Of a stretch of DNA of 37,868 nt, positions 1-7,712 are shown one piece after another (position 1 is the stretch's first letter; every line of letters begins with the position of its first letter). The DNA lies in assembly GCA_026387435.1 (NCBI GenBank), contig JAPLLS010000081.1, positions 1 to 37,868 of the forward strand, written 5' to 3'. This stretch comes from Candidatus Omnitrophota bacterium. Lineage in GTDB: Bacteria > Omnitrophota > Gorgyraeia > Gygaellales > Profunditerraquicolaceae. The notes under the pieces are model-generated. The model did not search any database. It was given only the letters and a program-made list of their open reading frames with translations, and had not been told where the DNA came from. The position numbers and the translations under genes were made by a program.

Positions 1-305
1 GCCAGGCTGAAGATCTGGAATCCGCCGCTGTCGGTAAGCACGGGCTTATTCCAGCCCATGAATTTATGCAAGCCTCCGGCCTGGCGGATAACCTCCATTC
101 CCGGGCGTAAAAACAAATGGTAAGCGTTGGAAAGCATGATCTGCACCCCGCAATCGTTCAGATCTACAGGCGAGAGCGTCTTGACCGTAGCCTGGGTCCC
201 TACGGGCATAAAGCAAGGGGTGTCGATATCCCCCCGGCTGGTAATCAATTTTCCCAGGCGGGCGGAAGTAAACTTGTCTTGATGAATCAGCTTAAAATCG
301 TTCAT
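1..305 (-). CDS. tgt: Queuine/guanine tRNA-ribosyltransferase, N-terminal part (runs off the left edge)
   Basis: Reverse-strand translation from ATG at 305: [101 protein letters not shown], with the typical TGT motifs [11 protein letters not shown] and TDSGGFQ. Missing from the ORF track because it is truncated. Confidence 0.95.
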   Translation of the reverse strand, partial: MNDFKLIHQDKFTSARLGKLITSRGDIDTPCFMPVGTQATVKTLSPVDLNDCGVQIMLSNAYHLFLRPGMEVIRQAGGLHKFMGWNKPVLTDSGGFQIFSL

Positions 306-319
306 ATTTAAAATATAGT

Positions 320-348
320 TTGTCTTAAAAAGTAATATATGTTAACAT
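320..348 (+). promoter_or_regulatory. Possible sigma70-type promoter (TTGTCT-17-TAACAT) for the polyprenyl synthase
   Basis: -35-like 320-325 and -10-like 343-348 with a 17-nt spacer, located directly before the ATG at 355. Confidence 0.4.
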
Positions 349-354
349 AAAAAA

Positions 355-1389
355 ATGCTAAACGAAACAAAATTTAAGCTAGATAAAGAACTGATTTCCT
401 ACGCTTCCCGGCTGGACCAAGATTACCGGTTAAAGAGTATTTCCCCGCTTTTAAGCGCCAAGATCAAAGATTATATCCTCCGGCCGGGCAAAAGGATCCG
501 CCCCACTTTATTCGTCCTGGGCTACCTGGCTTATAGCCGTAAACCGGCCAGCGGCCTCTGGCGCAGCGCCCTTTCCATCGAGCTTCTTCACGATTTCATG
601 CTCGTTCACGACGATATCATCGATAAATCCGATTTGCGCCGGGGCAAGCCCGCGATGCACAAGATGTTCAACGATCATTTCGCCAAAAGCCGCGGCATCA
701 AATTCAACGGCCAGGACCTGGCCATCGTTGCCGGGGACATCCTCTACGCCCTGGCCATGGACGCCTTCCTGGCCATTAAAGAAAAACCCGAACGCAAAGA
801 AAAAGCTTTGCGAAAATTCGTTTCCGCCGCCCTTTTCACCGGATGCGGAGAATTCATCGAGATGGTCTGCGGGGCCAAAACCATCGAAGAGATCTCCCAG
901 GCTGATATTTACAAGATCTACGATTTAAAAACCGCTTATTACACTTTCGCTTATCCTTTGTCGATCGGCGCGACCCTGGCCGGAGCCAGTGAGGATCAAA
1001 TCAAGAAGATCTTTGAATACGGAGTTTACCTGGGAAGGGCGTTCCAGATCCAGGACGATATCCTGGGCATGTTCGCCAACGAGAAAGAGATCGGTAAATC
1101 AATGCTCTCTGACCTGCAGGAAGCCAAAAAAACCCTGTTGATCTGGCAGGCCTGCCGTAAAGCCAACGGCGTTGACCGGAATAAGATCAAACTGATCCTG
1201 ACGAAGAAAAAAGTGACTTTAACTGACCTCGAAGTTATGCGCCAGCTGATCAAGAAAAGCGGCTCTTTGGATTACGCCCGCCGCCAGATACGAACCCTCA
1301 GCACCAAAGCTTTAGAAATAAGCGCATCCCTGAATATCCAGCCCAAATACAAAAAATTCCTCGCTGCCCTAAATCAAAAAATCCTATAA
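355..1389 (+). CDS. Polyprenyl (trans-isoprenyl) diphosphate synthase
   Basis: 344 aa; aspartate-rich motif LVHDDIIDKSDLRRGKPAMH and second motif FQIQDDILGMF; RPGKRIRPTL. Confidence 0.93.
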   Translation: MLNETKFKLDKELISYASRLDQDYRLKSISPLLSAKIKDYILRPGKRIRPTLFVLGYLAYSRKPASGLWRSALSIELLHDFMLVHDDIIDKSDLRRGKPAMHKMFNDHFAKSRGIKFNGQDLAIVAGDILYALAMDAFLAIKEKPERKEKALRKFVSAALFTGCGEFIEMVCGAKTIEEISQADIYKIYDLKTAYYTFAYPLSIGATLAGASEDQIKKIFEYGVYLGRAFQIQDDILGMFANEKEIGKSMLSDLQEAKKTLLIWQACRKANGVDRNKIKLILTKKKVTLTDLEVMRQLIKKSGSLDYARRQIRTLSTKALEISASLNIQPKYKKFLAALNQKIL

Positions 1390-1520
1390 TCCTTAACAGA
1401 AAACGGTTTCTTGGAACGGCTTAAACAGTCTTGTTTTTTAGTCGTTATGGGTTAAACTCTAATTAACATATATATATAAGTAAGATATTATGAAGTAAAA
1501 AACAAAAAAGGATGGAAAAG

Positions 1521-2231
1521 ATGAAAAAGACCACTGGATTAGTAGTAATGTTTTTTATGGCCTTGACAACCAGCGCTTTTGCCGAAGGTTTAGGCGATGA
1601 TATACGGAATTCTTTCAACTCACTCGCAACTACGACGTATAAAACAGTCGGAAGCATCCCTAAAGCATTATCCGGCCTTAATCAATCAGCGATTAAAACC
1701 TTTGGCGCTACAAGCAATATGGTTATGATTCGAGAAAAGACTACTCAGGAGACTATTAAGAGCGACGACGCTATTAAAACCAGAGCGCTCAATGATCCGA
1801 TGCTTAATCTAAGTGTTAAAGTTGGAGAACTATTCAGGGTTAATAAGTCAGCGAATCAAACTTCCGGGGTACTTCTTGAATTAAAGAAAACCTCAACAGA
1901 GCCTAAAGACGCCGTTTCATATCCTTCGCTCATCAGCATACCGATTAAAAATAGGCCTAAAGACCCGCCTCCGGAGGTTATGGATGAAGGTCCGAATTTT
2001 ATGGGAAGTAATAATCTGCCACCGACGACTACTTCCAATCCGGTAGCAACCTTTAACTTTGCCAAAGAAGTAATTATCCCCCAGGATGTGCATTTGAGTG
2101 ACGGACATATGAAAGGAATAGACGCGCGAGGACAATTGCAAACAAGCAATAACAGGATCAGGACTACAAGAGATTTAACTCCGATGCAGCAGCAAAATCT
2201 GCGTTATGTTTTAGACCACCCTGTTCGTTAG
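1521..2231 (+). CDS. Hypothetical secreted protein with a predicted signal peptide
   Basis: ORF opens at 1512, but the second ATG (1521) is better placed after AAAAAGGATGG. N-terminus MKKTTGLVVMFFMALTTSAFA/EG resembles a signal peptide. No family recognised. Confidence 0.75.
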   Translation: MKKTTGLVVMFFMALTTSAFAEGLGDDIRNSFNSLATTTYKTVGSIPKALSGLNQSAIKTFGATSNMVMIREKTTQETIKSDDAIKTRALNDPMLNLSVKVGELFRVNKSANQTSGVLLELKKTSTEPKDAVSYPSLISIPIKNRPKDPPPEVMDEGPNFMGSNNLPPTTTSNPVATFNFAKEVIIPQDVHLSDGHMKGIDARGQLQTSNNRIRTTRDLTPMQQQNLRYVLDHPVR

Positions 2232-2250
2232 AAACTTAACTGGCAGTTAC

Positions 2251-2285
2251 AATAACCTCCCCACACCCGGTGTGGGGAGGTTATT
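2251..2285. terminator. Perfect inverted repeat, probably a bidirectional intrinsic terminator between convergent genes
   Basis: AATAACCTCCCCACACC-C-GGTGTGGGGAGGTTATT (17-nt arms) followed by TTTT on the plus strand; also A/T-flanked on the minus strand. Lies between the ends of the 1521-2231(+) gene and queA(-). Confidence 0.88.
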
Positions 2286-2287
2286 TT

Positions 2288-3280
2288 TTAAATGATGAGC
2301 ATCGCGTCGCCGTAGCTGTAAAAGCGGTATTTCTCTTTTATGGCCAGGGCGTAGGCTTTTTTGGCGAGTTCTTCCCCGCAAAAAGCGCAGACGAGCATGA
2401 AAAGCGTGGTTTTGGGCAGGTGAAAATTGGTAAGCAGTCCGTTGACCATCCGGAATTTATATCCCGGATAAATAAAAAGTTCGGTTGATCCTTCGGTTTG
2501 GCCCGCAGCATAAGTCTCCAGCGTGCGGCAACTGGTTGTTCCTACGGCAATAACTCTTCCCAAACCCTTCTTCTTGAATCCAAAGAGTTTTTTCTGGGTC
2601 TCTGGGCTTATGGTAAAAAATTCCAGCCCCATTTTGTGCTGGGTGATGTCGTCAGCGCTGACCGGTTTAAAAGTGGCATGTCCGACATGCAAAGTCACGT
2701 AGGCGACCTCGGTCCCGGCTTGCTGGATCCGGGTCAATAACTCCGGGGTAAAATGCAAGCCGGCGGTCGGAGAAGCTACTGAACCGTTTTCCCGGGCGTA
2801 AACCGTCTGATAATATTGCGAATCCTGCTCTTCGGCTTCGCGTTTTATATAGGGAGGCAAAGGTATCACTCCCAAACCGTAAACTTCTTCCTCGCTGCGG
2901 GCGTCGAATTTCACAACGTTTCTGGCAATAAGCGCGCAGGTTATCGCTGAACCCGGGAAAATTATTTTTTCTCCGGTTTTGATCCGCGCGGGTTTGATCA
3001 TGGCCTCGAAGATCAGCCCGCCTTTATGCTTGAGCAGGAAGACTTCTACTTTCCCGCCGCTTTTGCGCTTTCCCTTCAGCCGGCATTTCCGGACTTTGGT
3101 ATCGTTTAAAACCAGGAGGTCGTCTTTTTTTAAATATCCGGCTATATCTTTAAATATCTTATGTTCGATTTTCCCGGAAGCCCGGTCAACAACCAGAAGC
3201 CTGGCCGAATCCCTTTCAAGCAAAGGATATTGGGCGATAAGTTCTTTGGACAGATGATAATCGAAATCGGAAAGCTTCAT
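2288..3280 (-). CDS. queA: S-adenosylmethionine:tRNA ribosyltransferase-isomerase
   Basis: 330 aa; MKLSDFDYHLSKELIAQYPL, SPTAGLHFTPELL, NGLLTNFHLPKTTLFMLVCAFCG. Confidence 0.97.
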   Translation of the reverse strand: MKLSDFDYHLSKELIAQYPLLERDSARLLVVDRASGKIEHKIFKDIAGYLKKDDLLVLNDTKVRKCRLKGKRKSGGKVEVFLLKHKGGLIFEAMIKPARIKTGEKIIFPGSAITCALIARNVVKFDARSEEEVYGLGVIPLPPYIKREAEEQDSQYYQTVYARENGSVASPTAGLHFTPELLTRIQQAGTEVAYVTLHVGHATFKPVSADDITQHKMGLEFFTISPETQKKLFGFKKKGLGRVIAVGTTSCRTLETYAAGQTEGSTELFIYPGYKFRMVNGLLTNFHLPKTTLFMLVCAFCGEELAKKAYALAIKEKYRFYSYGDAMLII

Positions 3281-4441
3281 TTATTCGCTGAGTTTGGTCA
3301 GGTTGGATCCGGGGTAATAAAGATCGAGGATTTTAAGGTAGTCCGAGCCGTACTTGCCCATAAAATAAGCGCCCCACTGGCATAAACCCACTCCATGGCC
3401 CCAGCCAAAGCCCTCAAAGGTAATGTCCGAGCTGCTGGCGTTGATCTTAAAGTTGGTGCTTTTAATTATATCCGGGCCGATCATGTTCCGGAAATCCTTG
3501 GCCGCGATCTCGATGTCTTTTTGATCGGTTACGATATCCAGGTTACTCACCCGGCCCGATTTATCCCGTCCGGCAATGACTACTTCGTTGATCTTTTTTA
3601 TCCTCTGGCCGTTCTTTTCCCAGAGCTGCCGGATCTTTTCTTTGGAGACGGTCGTCTTCCAGGAAAAATGCGGGGAATCTTTGCAAAAACCGCAAGCCAC
3701 GCCCTTAAGCGGCACCAGGTCAATGTCCCAGAGGACACTGGCGTCTTCCGTGGCTCCGCCGCAGGTAGAGTGATAGAACGCGGGCAGGATTTTCCCGTCA
3801 AATTGGAGGATTTCGCCTTTGGTCGCGTCCACCGCTTCGGTGATCCGGTAACGCTCGGCTTCCATCCCCCCGTAAACCTGGGAGAACACATCGTCGCTCA
3901 CGTCCCATTCCTTATTCTTGAATTGTTCCGCCCGGTACAAAGCGAATGTCCTAAATACCACCGCTTCGGCCTTGAGGGTTTCTATCGGCCAGTAATGGGA
4001 AGTCTCGCGGACCGCGATTCCTTTGACATAATCTTCCAGCCTCAAATGATTTATCAAGCTCAAAGTCACGCCGTCTCTTTTGATCACCTGCAAGCCCCCC
4101 TTGAACCTCTTGCCGTTGATCTCGATGGGTTCTTCCGGGCCGTTGGGCTTTATAAAAACATTGTTCGCCGCCAGGTAACGCCCGGCTAAAAGGATCCCGC
4201 CTTTATAACCGGCGACCTTAGCCTTAAGTTTCTTGCCGTAATTAAGGATCCGGTCCGATTTATACTCCCTGACCGTGTAGTCGCCTTTGATCACTACAAT
4301 AAAAACCGGAGCGTCATGGAATATCTTGACCCGGACCTTTTGATCCGCGCTTTGGGCATAGCCCGGATCAACTGACAGCCCGAAAGAAAGCACTAAACTA
4401 AGTATTAGGAATATTTTTATTATCTTCATCGTTTTGACCAT
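3281..4441 (-). CDS. SpoIID/LytB domain protein, exported
   Basis: 386 aa; signal peptide; LEDYVKGIAVRETSHYWPIETLKAEAVVFRTFAL, YHSTCGGATEDA, GFGWGHGVGLCQWGA. Confidence 0.93.
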   Translation of the reverse strand: MVKTMKIIKIFLILSLVLSFGLSVDPGYAQSADQKVRVKIFHDAPVFIVVIKGDYTVREYKSDRILNYGKKLKAKVAGYKGGILLAGRYLAANNVFIKPNGPEEPIEINGKRFKGGLQVIKRDGVTLSLINHLRLEDYVKGIAVRETSHYWPIETLKAEAVVFRTFALYRAEQFKNKEWDVSDDVFSQVYGGMEAERYRITEAVDATKGEILQFDGKILPAFYHSTCGGATEDASVLWDIDLVPLKGVACGFCKDSPHFSWKTTVSKEKIRQLWEKNGQRIKKINEVVIAGRDKSGRVSNLDIVTDQKDIEIAAKDFRNMIGPDIIKSTNFKINASSSDITFEGFGWGHGVGLCQWGAYFMGKYGSDYLKILDLYYPGSNLTKLSE

Positions 4442-4641
4442 AACCAGAACACCAAAGAAAGCGCCGCGCTGATAATTATCGAAGTAGCCAGCGGGAAATA
4501 AAAAGTGAAATTCTTGCGCTGGACCAGTATATCCCCCGGCAATTTTCCTAACAGCGGGATCTTACTGCCAAATGCCAGGAGCACCCCAACCACCACCAGG
4601 ATCACCCCGAACAAAATAAGGCTTTTTCCCAATTCCTGCAT
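4426..4641 (-). CDS. DUF2905-like small membrane protein
   Basis: 71 aa; two hydrophobic segments with GKLPGDILVQRKNFTFYFPLATSIIIS. Confidence 0.85.
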   Translation of the reverse strand: MQELGKSLILFGVILVVVGVLLAFGSKIPLLGKLPGDILVQRKNFTFYFPLATSIIISAALSLVFWLWSKR

Positions 4642-4675
4642 CTTTTAACCTTTAAGAAGGAATTATTTTAAAATA

Positions 4676-4868
4676 CTTGCGTTTGCGGGTAGCGATCAAT
4701 CGTTCGAGCAACAAAAGGGGCCTCCGCGAGGGGTTGTGCGGAGAAAACATAGGATTATGACGCAGGCCTGCGCAGCAGGCCGAGTAATAACCTGTTTTCG
4801 GAGCACGCCCCGAAGCAGGGGCAACAAGTTGAGAGAATGTCTATCGGTAAACCACCGGCAGAGGTGTT
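4676..4868. repeat. Multi-hairpin intergenic element bounded by 12-bp palindromic copies of TATTTTAAAATA (4664-4675 and 4869-4880)
   Basis: Hairpins visible by eye: CGAT/ATCG, CAAC..CCTC/GAGG..GTTG, GTGC..GCAC long arm (4736-4806) capped by GGCCTGC-GCA-GCAGGCC (4765-4781), CCCC/GGGG, CAAC/GTTG, CGGT/ACCG. No ORF explains it. Confidence 0.6.
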
Positions 4869-4872
4869 TATT

Positions 4873-5994
4873 TTAAAATAATTCCGCCTGTCGCTCTTTA
4901 GGTTTAAAGCCGAAGTGCTCGTAGGCGAGCTTTGAAGCCACCCGGCCGCGCGAAGTGCGTTTCAGGTATCCCGCTTTTAAAAGGAACGGCTCAACCACGT
5001 CGACGATCGTATCCTGCTCCTCGTTAAGGCTGGCGGCGAGGCTTTCAATGCCTACCGGTCCTCCGTCAAAAGTCTCAATGACCAGTTTGAGGACTTTGCG
5101 GTCCATCTCATCAAGCCCGGATTTATCGATCCTTAGATCGTCCAAACTCTTGGAGGCGATCGCCCCGTCGATCTCTTTAGCCCCGGAAACCTGCGCGTAA
5201 TCCCTGACCCGGCGCAAAAGCCGGTTCGCGATCCTGGGAGTGCCCCGGGCCCGGCGGGAAATTTCGTCCGCCGCTTCCAGGTCGATGGCGATATTCAATA
5301 ATTTAGCCGAACGTATGACGATCCGGGCAAGGTCGGCGATCTCGTAAAAATCCAGGTGATAAAATATCCCGAACCTGCTGCGCAAAGGCGAGCTCAACAG
5401 ACCCGAGCGGGTAGTGGCACCCACTAAGGTAAAAGGCTTGAGATGAAATTTAATGGTTTTGGCGTACGGCCCTTTATCGATGATAAAATCGATCTCCGAA
5501 TTTTCCATGGCCGGATACAAAAATTCTTCCACGACCTTGGAAAGGCGGTGGATCTCATCGATAAAAAGAACGTCTCCCTTTTCCAGATTGGTCAGTATCC
5601 CGATAAGGTCTCCCGCCCGCTCGATCGCCGGGCCCGAGGTCGCGGTGATCTTGGAATGCATTTCGTGAGCCAGGATATGGGACAAGCAGGTTTTCCCCAG
5701 CCCCGGAGGGCCTGACAACAGCACGTGCTCCAGAGGCTCTTTCCTTTGCTTGGCCGCGGTCAGGCAGACTTTGAGGTTATCTACTATATCCTTCTGGCCG
5801 ATAAACTCAGCCAGTTTTAAAGGACGCAGCGAGATGTTCAGGACCGTGTCTTCCTCGGTCTCGCGGCCGTCGCCGATCGCGGCTTTAGCTACCAATTCCT
5901 TTAAGGGATCAACAGAGCTGTTGATATATTTGATGCCGGATTTAAAATCTTTAGCCCCGGGATCAATTGCTTTGGATCTGGTTTTTTCGGTCAT
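4873..5994 (-). CDS. ruvB: Holliday junction branch migration ATPase RuvB
   Basis: LRPLKLAEFIGQ, LLSGPPGLGKTCLSHILAHEM, FIDEIHRLSKVVEEFLYPAMEN, GATTRSGLLSSPLRSRFG. ORF opens at 6030; MTEKTRSK at 5994 is a plausible alternative start. Confidence 0.96.
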   Translation of the reverse strand: MTEKTRSKAIDPGAKDFKSGIKYINSSVDPLKELVAKAAIGDGRETEEDTVLNISLRPLKLAEFIGQKDIVDNLKVCLTAAKQRKEPLEHVLLSGPPGLGKTCLSHILAHEMHSKITATSGPAIERAGDLIGILTNLEKGDVLFIDEIHRLSKVVEEFLYPAMENSEIDFIIDKGPYAKTIKFHLKPFTLVGATTRSGLLSSPLRSRFGIFYHLDFYEIADLARIVIRSAKLLNIAIDLEAADEISRRARGTPRIANRLLRRVRDYAQVSGAKEIDGAIASKSLDDLRIDKSGLDEMDRKVLKLVIETFDGGPVGIESLAASLNEEQDTIVDVVEPFLLKAGYLKRTSRGRVASKLAYEHFGFKPKERQAELF

Positions 5995-6727
5995 AAGGAA
6001 TGATGTTGTTCTGGTTCCTGACGATCTCAATATCCCCGAACACTTCTTTCTGCATTGCGACGATCTCTTTCATCCGGGTCAGTTCAAGGATGGCCAGGAA
6101 GGTGACAATGATCTCTAATTTATTCTTGGCCTGGGAAAACAATTCCGTAAGGCTCAAGCTTGCTTTAAGTAAAAGACTGTGCAGGATCCCGTGGATCTTT
6201 TCCTCTATGGTGAATTCATCTTTGATGACGTCGTAGAACAATTCTTTCGGGGTGTCCTCGAGGGCCTTGGAAAAAGCGGTGATCAGGTCAAAAATGCTGG
6301 CCTCAAAATAAACCGAGCCTTCGACGGGCAGTTCTTTGCCGGAAACCGTGGTTTTGGGCCGCTTGAAAACTTCCTGCTGGTTGGTTTCTCTCTGGCGCAA
6401 TTCCTGGGCGATCTCCTTGAACCGCTCGTACTCCAATAACTGCTTGACCAGCTCTTCCCGGGGATCGGCAACCTCTTCCTGCTCCACCGTAGTCGGGTCG
6501 GGCGGAAGGAGCATTTTGGATTTTATCTGCATCAAAGTCGCGGCCATGACTAAAAACTCCCCGGCTATATTTAAATCTAAACATTTCATCAGTTCCAGGT
6601 AGGATAAGTACTGCTCGGTAATTTTGGCTATGGGTATATCGTAAATATTAAGGTGGTCCTTTTTGACCAAGTAGATCAATAAATCCAGCGGCCCTTCGAA
6701 CAACTGCAGTTTTATTTTATAGCTCAT
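5963..6727 (-). CDS. scpA: Segregation and condensation protein A
   Basis: 254 aa; LQLFEGPLDLLIYLVKKDHLNIYDIPIAKITEQYL; C-terminal kleisin-type tail. Confidence 0.95.
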   Translation of the reverse strand: MSYKIKLQLFEGPLDLLIYLVKKDHLNIYDIPIAKITEQYLSYLELMKCLDLNIAGEFLVMAATLMQIKSKMLLPPDPTTVEQEEVADPREELVKQLLEYERFKEIAQELRQRETNQQEVFKRPKTTVSGKELPVEGSVYFEASIFDLITAFSKALEDTPKELFYDVIKDEFTIEEKIHGILHSLLLKASLSLTELFSQAKNKLEIIVTFLAILELTRMKEIVAMQKEVFGDIEIVRNQNNIIPYDRKNQIQSN

Positions 6728-7710
6728 AATCCCATTGCCGCTTTAACTTCCTTTAGCGTCTCATTAGCCACAGTGTTGGCTTTGACATTGCCTTCGTGCA
6801 GGATATCTTTGATCATATCTTTATCCCGGGAAAGCTCCCGGCGTTTCTGTCGGTACGCGTCTAATTTCTGGTTAAGCTTTTCCGCGAGCTTCTTTTTGCA
6901 ATCCGTACAGCCGATCTTGGCCTGGCGGCAGGAATCATCGATCTCGTCTTTTATTTCCGGGCTAAATATGGCGTAATAGGAATTGACGTTGCAGACTTCC
7001 GGGTGGCCCGGGTCGGAGAGCTTTATCCGCTTGGGATCGGTGATCATGCTCGAGACTTTCTTCTGGATCTCCTCTGGCGAGTCGGAAAGATTGATGGCAT
7101 TGTTGTAGCTTTTGCTCATCTTCCTCCCGTCTAAACCCAGAAGGCGGGCGGCTTTGGTCAATATGGCATTGGGCTCGGGAAAAATATTTTTTTTGTAAAG
7201 GCCGTTGAACCTGCGGCAGATCTCGCGGGTAAGCTCAAGGTGCGGCAACTGGTCTTCTCCCACCGGGACTTTATTGGCTTTATAAACCAGGATATCCGCG
7301 GCCTGCAGGACCGGGTAACCCAGAAAGCCGTAAGTATGCAGATCGCGGGTCGTGACTTCGCGTAATTGTTCTTTATAGGTCGGACAGCGTTCCAGCCAAC
7401 CTAAAGGGGTAAAACAGGAGAAGATCAAAAACAGTTCCAGGTGAGCGCTAACTTGGGATTGGACGAAGAGCGTGGATTCTTTCGGATCGATCCCGCAGCT
7501 AATCCAGTCGATCACGTTGTCAATGGCGTATTCGGACATCCCCGAGGGGTTCTCATATTCGCCCATCAGCGCGTGCCAGTCCGCCACCATAAAATAGCAG
7601 TCGTATTCTTTTTGCAGCTTGACCCAGTTATCCAGCGTGCCGACCAAATGGCCGAGGTGCAATTTTCCCGTCGGACGCATCCCGCTTAAAATCCGGTTCT
7701 TGGCTGTCAT
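6724..7710 (-). CDS. trpS: Tryptophan-tRNA ligase
   Basis: 328 aa; RPTGKLHLGHLVG (HIGH), GRKMSKSYNN (KMSKS). Start/stop overlap of 4 nt with scpA. Confidence 0.96.
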   Translation of the reverse strand: MTAKNRILSGMRPTGKLHLGHLVGTLDNWVKLQKEYDCYFMVADWHALMGEYENPSGMSEYAIDNVIDWISCGIDPKESTLFVQSQVSAHLELFLIFSCFTPLGWLERCPTYKEQLREVTTRDLHTYGFLGYPVLQAADILVYKANKVPVGEDQLPHLELTREICRRFNGLYKKNIFPEPNAILTKAARLLGLDGRKMSKSYNNAINLSDSPEEIQKKVSSMITDPKRIKLSDPGHPEVCNVNSYYAIFSPEIKDEIDDSCRQAKIGCTDCKKKLAEKLNQKLDAYRQKRRELSRDKDMIKDILHEGNVKANTVANETLKEVKAAMGL

Positions 7711-7712
7711 AT

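Noticed and set aside
117-311. 64-aa plus-strand ORF
   Set aside because: Antisense to the truncated tgt, which the ORF track omitted.
3395-4189. Plus-strand ORF of 264 aa
   Set aside because: Antisense shadow of the well-supported spoIID-like gene; no recognisable motifs.
4676-4868. RNase P RNA, tmRNA or SRP RNA
   Set aside because: Conserved cores of these RNAs (for example the SRP GGAAG/AGCA tetraloop region or the RNase P GAGGAAAGTCC segment) were not found on either strand.
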